DNA of 64,000 bases from Galeruca laticollis (taxonomy: Eukaryota; Arthropoda; Insecta; Coleoptera; Chrysomelidae), in assembly GCA_963921935.1 (NCBI GenBank), contig OY998184.1:88324364-88388363 (forward strand), written 5' to 3'. The notes beneath the pieces are model-generated. The model made no database searches, had not been told where the DNA came from, and saw only the letters and a program-made list of their open reading frames with translations. Position 1 is the first letter of the stretch, and each line of letters opens with the position of its first letter. A program made the translations under genes and the position numbers. This document shows, one piece after another, positions 21,775-30,715 of this stretch.

Positions 21775-22227
21775 TGTAGTGGTTACTTAGTAAGTGTCCC
21801 TCGTATACTTGACGTTTACCATAAAGGCATATTATCATTGAGAAAACCACTTACCTAGCAACCGGTACTCGGGAATAGAATAAACAACATCACATTTATA
21901 AAAATCACTGGGTTCAAGTTTTAATACGTTAAAATACACAATTATAAATATATCGATCGACTCAAAGTATAAATAACAATAATCCCATCCTGGTTCGTTC
22001 ACTCTTATTTTATAGAAAACGTAGTTATGTTTAACTACATGTCTAACCTCTCTCTATAAGTTGTACATGTTTGTTTATATATTAACAGAACGTGCCTTCA
22101 TTGATAAATGACATTGACCATTTCAGAGCAATGGTCGCTAAATACTATAATTAATATTAACCTAAATTTAACTCTTATTGCTAAACTAATGTCCTTTTGT
22201 CGTTAATGTCTTTTAGGGATCACTACA
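21775..22227. mobile_element. Solo LTR, family B (453 bp)
   Basis: Begins TGTAGTG and ends CACTACA (perfect 7-bp inverted ends) and is flanked by tctc (21771-21774 and 22228-22231). Removing it rejoins the RTE frame exactly at ...NLETFEM/WLYRRI, which proves it is an insertion. No second copy is seen in the window. Orientation is not determined. Confidence 0.8.
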
Positions 22228-22991
22228 TCTCGAAAGTCTCTAAATTCTTAATCGAGGTCGCCTTCAATGTCCAGCCTTCCATTCTGTGAAGAAGCACCGA
22301 CCAAACGTAGCACTTAGTGAATCTCAGTCTCAGGTCAAGGTTAAAATCAGAACAGGTAAGCTTTCTTTGAAACCTCAAGAATGCCTGTCGAGCTTATTCA
22401 ATGCGACATTTTATTTCCTTGTCTGATGTCCATTCTTCGAAGAGCCAGATGCCCAAGTACTTAAATTTATCTACTCTTTTTATGGATTTTGCGTTGAACG
22501 TTATGGTGGAGTTTTGAAACATATTTAGGTTTCTGGAGATAATCATAAACGTTGTTTTTTTGGTTTTGACATCTAGGACCATTGATTTGCTCTGTTCTCT
22601 TACTTTGTTGACCGGTTGTTGTAGATCATGTATGTTATCAGCGATTAAGACCGTATTGCCAACATAGCGAATATCGTTAATCAAGACTCCATTTCGAGCC
22701 TCTCGAAAAATTCCTTCCGAATATAAGATGAATAGGAGTGGAGATAGCACACATCCCTGTCGCACCCCCTTCTAATCTGTATGGTGTTGGACACATCATT
22801 ACCTTATTTGATTTGCGCTGTTTGTTTCCAATATAGGTTCTCCATGCATCTGATGTCTGTTTGGTCTATATCAAGCCTATTGAGTAGCTACATTAATTTG
22901 TCATGTTGTACGCGATCAAATGCCCTTTCGTAATCTATGAAACATAGGCACACATCCTTTCTCTGATCATAGCAGTTCTAAGCAAGCACTT

Positions 22992-25268
22992 ATGTTGCGA
23001 CTATCGCTTCTCGTCAACTATCTAGGCCATATAGTGAGCAATGAAGGAGTGGCGGTGGATCCAGAGAAAATTGTTTCCATTCAGCAATGGCCGCAACCAA
23101 CCGACAAACATCAAATAAGGAGTTTCCTTGTACTTTGCACATATTATAGAAGATTTATCAGGAAGTTTGGAGACATTGCCAAGCCTCTAACTCGACTTAC
23201 AGAAGAAGCAAGAGCTTTCCAATGGGACGAAGAATGTCAAACGGCTTTTGACACCTTGAAGAAGCATTTAACCACGGCGCCAATATTAGGATACCCTTTA
23301 CCAGAGGGAGAATTTATTCTTGACACTCACGCAAGCAACATAGGAATTGGTGGAGTACTCTCACAGATCCAAGGAGGGCAAGAAAGAGTGCTGGGATATT
23401 TCAGTAAAGTCCTCTCCAAACCAGAACGAAACTACTGCGTCACATGACGAGAACTTTTGGCAGTAGTGAAGTCCGTGGAACACTTTTACCAGTATCTCTA
23501 TGGTAGGAAGTTTTTAATCCGGACTGATCATGCAGCACTCAAGTGGTTGATGCAGTTCAAGAATCTCGAGGGCCAGATCGCTAGATGGATTGAACGACTT
23601 CAAGAGTATGATTTCAACATCGAACATCGAGCTGGTGTGAGTCACCGAAATGCCGACTCCCTGTCCAGACGGCCGTGCCCAACAGACTGCTCCCACTGCA
23701 ACAAGGTGGAATCTAGGGAAGCTGCAGTTTCAAGAACTACTATAGTCAACGAGGAATTGTCACCCACCAGAATCAGAGAAGATCAGGAGAATGATCCTCA
23801 CCTGAAGATGATCCGGCAATGGAAGAAAGAAAATCGGCTACCTACCTGGCAGGACTCCCTTGTCCTGGAAGAAGGGCTGTTGAAAAGAGTCCTTGAAAAC
23901 GAAGATGGTTCTGAGATGAGGAGACAGCTAGTTATCCCGATAACAAGAGTAGCTGAGGTACTGAAGAAGTTACACGGCAGTCCAGCGGGAGGTCATCTGG
24001 GAGTGAAGAAAACCCTTCAGCGAGTACGTGAAAGGTTTTATTGGATGAACAGCTCCGACGATGTGAAGGACTGGTGTAAGAAATGTACGACTTGTGCTAC
24101 GAGTAATGGACCACATCGCAAGAGAAAGGCACCCATGAAACAGTACAATGTTGGAAGCCCTTTCGAAAGGATTGCTTTAGACATCGCTGGACCATTTCCG
24201 ACAACAGAAAATGGTAGCAAATACATACTGGTTATAATGGATTATTTCACAAAATGGGTGGAAATTTACGCTATTCCCAACCAAGAGGCCACAACTGTAG
24301 CAGATGTATTGGTGAAAGAATTTATCAGCCGATATGGAGTGCCCTTGGAAGTCCACAGCGACCAGGGAAGAAATTTCGAAAGTCATCTATTCCAGGAGAT
24401 TTGCGAGAAGCTGGGAATGAAGAAGACCAGGACAACAGCATTACATCCACAGTCAGATGGAATGGTCGAGAGAATGAACAGGACTATTGGAAAATACCTG
24501 TCCAAAGTAGTATCCAGCCATCAGAGAGATTGGGACCAGTATCTTTCCCTATTCGCATTGGCTTATCGATCTGCCGTCAATGAGTCCACGGGTGAAACAC
24601 CGGCGAAAATCCTGTTTGGACGTGAAATGAGGCTTCCTTGTGACCTGGAATTTGGCTGCTGGCCTGGAGAAGATCTAGCAGGCGAAGACTACGCAATCCA
24701 ATTGAGAAGAAGGCTGGATGATATTCATGAATTAGTTCGAACAAATCTTCAAGTTGCCAGCGACAGAATGAAAAGTCGGTACGACACGCAGGCCACAGAA
24801 GGCGGTTTTAAAGAAGGGGACAATGTATGGTTACACAACCCGACGAGGAAAAAAGGATTTTCTCCAAAATTACAAAAATCCTGGGAAGGTCCATACTTAA
24901 TCAAGAAAAGGATCAATGATATTATATATCGCATAAGCAAGATCTCCAACGGAAAACCAAAAGTAGTTCACCAAAACCGACTAGCGCCATTCGAAGGAGA
25001 CCATAACCTAGAGGAAGGAGTAAACCTTATTCAAGATGTGTCTGACCCTACCTTCGATGAATTTATGAGCGCGTATGGAGGTACCGGGAAAGCTAGATAT
25101 GGAGTCACTTCGGAACAACAACAAGATTTGTTCACTCTCCCGGAATATTATTCACTGGCATACAACATCCCCGCCCGTATCAAGAACGCACGAGGGTTGG
25201 CAACCGTCTTTCGAAAGAAGTTCGGGAAAAACTTGAAGACCAGATTCCAGCCCCTGCCAAGACACTGA
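22992..25268 (+). pseudogene. Gypsy pol: RT thumb, RNase H, integrase, start of macro domain
   Basis: The frame 22992-23447 gives the RT end (VNYLGHIVSNEGV, YYRRFIRKFG, TRLT) and the start of RNase H (FILDTHASNIGIGGVLSQ). A TGA at 23445-23447, in the context CGA to TGA, is the only break before 23457-25268. That frame completes RNase H (LIRTDHAALKWL) and integrase: an H-H-C-C finger (H-x-H around GGHLGVKKT, then WCKKCTTC) and the core Asp in LDIAGPF (about 24176), Asp in HSDQGRNF (about 24353) and Glu in GMVERMNRT (about 24463). A chromodomain-less tail (WEGPYLIKKR, VVHQNRLAPFEG) follows. From about 25124 the same frame enters the macro domain, then an 8-nt deletion relative to copy 2 shifts the frame after KKFG. 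Confidence 0.9.
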
Positions 25269-25603
25269 AACTGAAACATAATTCGCGGTACGTCTTCTAC
25301 ATGGTAACTAAAAATGAATTCCAAGATCGATCTACCTACCGCGATGTGTGGGAAGCACTTCGAAACCTCCGAGACCATGTGTTAGAATCCAACGTGAAGA
25401 AACTGGCTATGCCTAAGATAGCGAGTAACCAGTTGGATTGGCGAATAATCAGGAACATGATAGAGATTATCTTTCAAGATACCGGTGTCCAGATATTAAT
25501 TTGCAGCTACAACCCCCGTTATCAGTATCCGATGAAGACGATGCCCTGCTATTTCCATAAGATCGGAAAGTGTAGAAATGGGGCCAGTTGCCGATTCAAA
25601 CAT
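25124..25603 (+). pseudogene. Macro domain plus CCCH zinc finger at the end of gypsy pol (copy 1)
   Basis: The N-terminal half lies in the pol frame (DLFTLPEYYSLAYNIPARI, GLATVFRKKFG) and, after an 8-nt deletion, the second half in 25301-25711 (RYVFYMVTKNEFQDRSTYRDVW, KKLAMPKIASNQLDW, IEIIFQDTGVQILICSY). The order matches small OARD1-type macro domains that bind and remove ADP-ribose: an aspartate-leading strand, the 'GLAxxFxxxFG' helix, the 'VTK' strand with the catalytic-position Lys, 'STY', and a late 'LDW' with the catalytic-position Asp. The glycine-rich 'GCG' loop before that Asp is replaced by ASNQ. A CCCH finger follows (Cys 25547 onward: C-x7-C-x5-C-x3-H), probably RNA-binding. The same arrangement in copy 2 shows that it belongs to the element. 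Confidence 0.8.
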
Positions 25604-25662
25604 CCAGTCTCGGCTACACAAAAGTTCCAGGAGGATCTTCCATTTAAGGGGGGGGGGGGTAA

Positions 25663-25866
25663 TGTTACGAAACAGCATACTGGTATAGTCCCTAAAACCG
25701 ACCCTGTCTAAGCCAGGTATAATAGTTAAAATTATGGCGGATACGCAGTTATAAAAAACTGTTTACGATTGAGACTATCTTATCTAGAACTGGTTTTTGT
25801 GACCAGAGTTATCTAGAAGAGGCCAGAAAAATTATTTGTGTGTATAAGCCGCAGCCCGGAATTCTC
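25663..25866 (+). repeat. Truncated 3' LTR of gypsy copy 1
   Basis: Begins TGTTACGAAACAGC after a G-tract (polypurine tract) and matches the first 200 bp of the LTRs at 35223, 39167 and 62823, including 'ttatctagaa' blocks. The rest of the LTR is missing. Confidence 0.85.
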
Positions 25867-25915
25867 TAGTACAAAAGGCAAAAGGCAAAAGGCAAAAGGC
25901 AAAAGGCAAAAGTCT
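25867..25915 (+). repeat. aaaaggc microsatellite
   Basis: About six tandem copies of a 7-bp unit exactly where the LTR of gypsy copy 1 breaks off, suggesting slippage expansion from the LTR's own aaaaaggaac segment. Confidence 0.9.
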
Positions 25916-26049
25916 GGTTCTTATTATTGAATGTTATAGTTGGTCTAACCTTTTTATGTATGCCAGCAGTCTCCTTCAGCTTTTTGTGCAGTTTAAAAAC
26001 GATTTTGCAGCTGTTTTATTTCTGAGCATTCACTATAAAGCCATTCGTT

Positions 26050-27035
26050 TTTTGCTATTCTAATCTTTGATCTTATGAGTCTTTGAATATCTTTGTATAT
26101 GTTGCTGGATAACCAGACATTCCATCGTGTTCACTGGTGCCGATAGATAAGCGAATCGGACAATGTCCACTTCATACTCTTGAAGGGCTTCTTCACGTTT
26201 CTGCCTTCGGTTCTTCAGCTGGGATTGGTACAAATGTTCTAGATGTTCGTGACCGTATCGCTTGTCCAACCTCTTCTTCAGCTGCTCAAAGTCATCCGTT
26301 ACTACTAGAGGTATCAGCTGAAGTTTACTGCCTTCTCCATGTCGGACCAATTATTCACTTTAGCGGCTGCTTCAAACTGTTTTACGTAATTGGTCCACGA
26401 CGTCTTTCCATCGAATTTTGGAGCCTTGACTCAGGCATAACTGCCAATATCTTCTATCTTAGGGAGTGTTTCTGGCTTGCAAGGTTTTGTTTGCTAGGTA
26501 TTATTTTCTTCCTCTGGCGTGCCTCGTGTTTTTGAATCTGTCATCTTTCTCTCTAACTCCTTGAGTTTTCCGTCCATCGTTGTCATTTTATTCTCAATAC
26601 CTGATTTTAGAGACGCAATTTCATCTGCGCAATCCATTTCTCCGCGCTCATACATAAATTTCTGATTGTTTGAAAACAGCTGGACGTTGGACAGTTGGAA
26701 AACCATCAGTCAAACCTGTGTGAACGTCGTACAGTTGTTTTCAAACAATCAGAAACTTATGTGTAAACGCGGGTAAATGTATTGCGCAGAATCCTGCCTG
26801 TTTCTGATGGTTTGTGACTCCTATAAGAATAAACCTAATGTCGTTTTTCATTAATAAGATATCTGCAGATATATCGTTTTTCATAGCACAAAAATAATCG
26901 CCTTTCTGGAATTGTCTAGATAAGACTGGAAATATCTAGATATGAATAGTCACAAAAAATAATAGTAAGCAATTCAAAGAAATACCTGATCATTCGCGAA
27001 AATTTTAACTTTCATACATGGCTTAGACACACTAC
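26050..27035 (-). pseudogene. Gypsy (macro family) LTR/gag fragment, inverted
   Basis: On the minus strand: a rearranged piece of LTR (about 27035-26895: 'tctaagccatgtatgaaagttaaaat', 'cttatctagac'), then gag. The gag coiled coil is at 26494-26640 (IENKMTTMDGKLKELERKM) and the gag core at 26060-26440 (VTDDFEQLKKRLDKRYGHEH, LEHLYQSQLKNRRQKREEAL). SAP and most of the coiled coil are lost, and a palindromic MITE-like insert splits the gag. It is the same family as copies at 22986, 35223 and 62823, in opposite orientation. Confidence 0.8.
26623..26792. mobile_element. Palindromic MITE-like insert in gag
   Basis: About 55-bp inverted ends: CTGCGCAAT...ataaatttctgattgtttg at the left and its reverse, with a few differences, at the right (caaacaatcagaaacttat...ATTGCGCAG). 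The gag homology stops and resumes around it. No target duplication was resolved, and about 45 extra bases on the right (26793-26838) are unexplained. Confidence 0.55.
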
Positions 27036-27312
27036 TTTTAATTTCCGACAACTTCCGCATTTATTTTTAATTTTTACCTATTTTTCCTGGGCCCATAACC
27101 TATGGGTTAAAAATGTACCGAAATTACGAAAAAATCGAATGAGTATGTTTTGAAACAATTTACTAGATTTTGGGATGAATGCAAATACCTATTAGATGAA
27201 GCAACGCCTGTCGAGGGACTAGTTATATTAAAGGACTGGGACTTTTTTCCTGTTTATTAAACTTTATTACTTTCTGAAATAAACTTCTAAACTTTTTTGC
27301 TAATTTACTCGA

Positions 27313-28115
27313 TGTTCGAATTTGGTTTTTAATTACCAAATTCTCCCGTGATTTTATTTCAACTGCCCCTGTATACTATCTTTCGAGTATTATGCTCAAA
27401 ACGGATAACTAAATATATCCTTAATTTCAACAGTTAATATTTCTTTACTTCACCAAAAAAGTCATTTACATTTACTAACACCTAAGAAAAACAGATAAAT
27501 ATCGTTTTCTGAAATTCCACTGAATATATCAAAGTCCCCGACATCTTATCTCTTCATAAAAACTCTCTTCCAAACTCTGTTATCTGTATCTACGAAACCG
27601 TTGAAAACCCCAAAAAAACATCTTCATAACTGCCAAATTCACTTGTTGTTCGATTGTTACGTTTTAAAATACTCGTATCCCATTGGTTAGACCCGACCAA
27701 GTGGATCCTACGTCATCAGACATATAAATACGACATATAACCTACATCCACCTTCTATTCATCGTATAACGTGGTACAACAAAGTACCTCACGTCGTATC
27801 ATCACCCGGCGTGTTGATACGGGGAGCAACCATGTGTCCGTAAGCTTTAATCATTTAATAAATCACCGAGGTATGTGCAAAATACACTCTTTTATCGCGA
27901 AAGTAATAAGTGACGTCTTAATTGTCGACGCAAAATAAATAAATTATACCTTCCTGATAATATAAAACCTAAGTGACATAAGTGTGTTTCAGTACATCAT
28001 ATACATCATTCCTAACGTAAAAAATATCCATTTGGTCCTTCGAGTGCATCGTATTTACTACAACGAAACTACATTCCCTCTAATTAACCCAAAGGAAAAG
28101 GGTTAATTTAGAACA
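27313..28115 (-). mobile_element. Solo LTR, family A, copy 2 (803 bp)
   Basis: Flanked by ctcga (27308-27312 and 28116-28120). Ends TGTTCGAATTTGG and TTAATTTAGAACA. In reverse complement it aligns along its length with 18121-18945, including the 'cagataacagagtttggaag' block, with roughly one difference in eight by eye. Confidence 0.85.
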
Positions 28116-28120
28116 CTCGA

Positions 28121-29749
28121 ATTCTGCCGAATTTCAGACTTTTTACTCATCACTTTGTTTGTGAAATAGTTCTACCCGTGATAAAATTTATCTTATAAGT
28201 CTGTCTTTTATTTCTGTACTCAACTGAATTGTTTCAAGAAAACACCACTCGCCGTAAGACTGTGGTGTCTGCTTGAAGCAATTCAGTTTCGTTCACAAAT
28301 GAAATCAGACGCGAAAATTCAATCACTTCTTGTTGCATTACTACTGATAAGTACACCCTCAATACGTTTTTATACGTATTGAGATTTTAGTGAAAGGATA
28401 TGTTTAAAAATTACATAACTCAATATCGATATTATAGATGATGACTTGTACGGTTGTATAAGGTATTACGTATTGTAATTGTATAAACTGAAATTCATTA
28501 GTCGATTGCTCGATTTCATGGTAATTTATTATATTTTTACGAGAGGAACAAGATTTGTATTTTATACAGGGATTCGTTTTCGAATTATAGGTCTCCAATG
28601 TTTGAACTGCATACTCAATAAAAGTGAAGTTTGCCGCTGTAATTTTGAAATGGAGTATTTAAGATCACTTGATATATTTCACTTCCCTTTACAAACCTTT
28701 TTACCAAATTTCGAATTAATAAGTTAATTTTATTATCGACTATTACAGTAGGTGTATCTTGGACATGATATCAATAAATTACTTTTAACTGGTTATGTAG
28801 CATATCCTCATAAAATTGTTGAATGCGCAAACAGTGCCGGGACCAAGGGGGGGGGCAGGGGGGAGAGCCCTTTGATGCAAAACTTAGTAATGTAATGTAA
28901 TGTTTCAACATTGACATTTCAAGTTACCGTAAATTGCGTTCATAACGCACATCTCTAAATGTATACAGAAGAGAATATTGTGGTTCAATCCCCGCTTCAT
29001 GCGTTTATTTTTATTGCTGATATTTGTATTTTAATTTTCATAAAATTTTAGTTAGTCTTCATTTTGGAATTTATGGAGTACGTTTTCGTCAAAAATTGAA
29101 AATTTTAAAGATAAATCATGTAAAGATTTACAAAATGAATTTCAAATTAATTTAATTGTTAAACAAACCCAGACCTTTTCAATTTCTTGTATGTTTTACG
29201 AGGTCTCCAAAAACTATATTCTGCTTTGATCACCAGATTTAGAACAATTTTTTGTTAATTACCAAAAAGGAAAATGTTCGAAGAAACTAGTCAGAATTAA
29301 AAAAATTGGTAACCAGACAGAAATAATTGCTAAATTTTTAAAATTACCAGATGCGAATTTATATACGGGACATTGTTTACGCCTTAAATAGTAAAAAATT
29401 TCATGAAAAATATTGATCATATATTTGAATAAATCTTCTTGTTCGGGATTTAAACCAAAATTGTTCACCAAATACGTTATAGTATATTGTACAATGAGCA
29501 CGAAATGACATTTCCCACAAATAGGTATATCAAAAATTGGGCCAAGTCTTATAAATTTTTTTTATTGCCAAATGATTTTTTAGATCAGCTTAAAATTAGT
29601 TGGAAAATAACTATGTATATATAAAAATTTTATCTGAATAAATTTCAGTCAATAAATTGAGAATTATTTGGAAGAATGTTTCTTTGTAAGTATCAATTGA
29701 AAATAAACGGTTTTAAGGATTAAAACTAACTTTTCCGCATCTGTGGCCC
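28121..29749. other. AT-rich non-coding stretch
   Basis: Contains a G-rich run near 28848-28866. The open frames here (for example 28479-28727 and 29259-29501) have biased AT-rich composition and no recognised domain. I see no gene. Confidence 0.4.
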
Positions 29750-30340
29750 TGAACAATGTTCTATCATAAAATTGTTACTTGTATACACTTCGGGGGATGT
29801 TCGTGCTAACAAACCGAAACTTCTCCAAAAATAACCAAAAATTCAGTATATCTGGATTTATAGGACCCGCTGTACTCGCTCTAGTCAACTGAAAATCAAT
29901 AGGGTACATCTGTGAGACACCTTGTACAATACTCAATCATAAAATTGATCAATCGTATACTCTCTGGATGCTGTATCGTGCTAACAATCTGAAAATTCTC
30001 CAAAAAAGACGAAAATTTGGTACTTCAGGTACCATAGCACCCGTTGTACTGGCTTTAATGAGTTGAATATCAATAGGGTTCATCTTTCAAACGCTTTGAT
30101 TAATATCCAATCATAAAATTGGTCACTTGTATATACTCCGGTGGCTGTATCGTACTAACAAACTGAATTTTCTCCAAAAATGACAAAAATATCGTACTTA
30201 AAGTACTGTAGCACCTGTTGTATTGGCTCCGGTGAGCTGAAAATCGATAGGGTTCATCAGTGAGATGCCCTGAATAATATTCAATCATAAAATTGGTGAC
30301 TTGTTGAACTCCGGAGACTGTATCGTGCTAACAAGACATA
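29750..30340. repeat. Tandem satellite, about 174-bp unit
   Basis: 'atcataaaattg' starts at 29763, 29936, 30110 and 30284 (spacings 173, 174, 174). Each unit also has 'gtatcgtgctaacaa', 'ctccaaaaa' and 'caatagggttcatc' blocks. About 3.3 copies, diverged from one another. Confidence 0.9.
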
Positions 30341-30702
30341 TAAGTGGCCGACGACAACGACGACGACATATACACAGGATTTGTTTTCTAAAAACCGTTT
30401 TTTCGTGTTGTTGTTGATAGAAAACGAAAAATAACTCAAAAAAAATTTTCAAAATTCCAACTTTTTTTGGGGTAAACCAATACTTTTCTCGCATATAGAA
30501 AGGTTGGGCGGAAAAGTAATAGAAAAAGGTGAATAAATTTAATATACGACATGGTATTTTACGTGATTTCAAAATTTTTGTGATTTAAATTTGATTAGGT
30601 AATTTAATTGTTTATTAAATAGAAATTTTATTCTTTCTAGACTAACTTGAGACGTGTAAATGGCGCAAAGTTTTACTAACATCCGTAGATGGCAGTTTTG
30701 GT

Positions 30703-30715
30703 ACTATATAAATAT
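30703..30715. repeat. 13-bp target duplication, left (Penelope P2)
   Basis: actatataaatat, repeated exactly at 33406-33418. Confidence 0.85.

Larger units (their letters stand above)
16853..22985 (-). mobile_element. RTE-type LINE (3' part), invaded by other elements
   Basis: Minus-strand pieces form one LINE once later insertions are removed. The RT begins near 22985 (LCFIDYERAFDRVQHDKL). It continues through MRQGCVLSPLLF and the catalytic region, with YVGN in place of Y-A-D-D (22394-22765), and RVDKFKYLGIWL to FNLDLRLRFTKCYV. It then passes over a solo LTR (21775-22227) to WLYRRILKI and KMSWLRNIRQWTGL (about 21650-21770). Finally it crosses a DUF4817 transposon inserted at a TA to the terminal coding part (EAMENVITNIH) and the gaagaagaagaagt tail at 16853-16945. 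The 5' end is missing and abuts gypsy sequence. The degraded catalytic motif and stops mean it is dead. Confidence 0.8.
22986..25915 (+). mobile_element. Ty3/gypsy element (macro-domain family), copy 1, 3' half
   Basis: Starts abruptly within the RT region next to RTE sequence. It contains the end of RT, RNase H, integrase, the macro domain, a CCCH finger, a polypurine tract and the start of a 3' LTR (25663 on: TGTTACGAAACAGCATACTGG). The LTR is cut after about 200 bp by an aaaaggc microsatellite. Gag, protease and most of RT are absent. Confidence 0.88.

Noticed and set aside
23514..24949. Minus-strand frames opposite gypsy integrase
   Set aside because: They are shadows of the long sense frame; no domain, and the equivalents in copy 2 share only the mirrored sequence.
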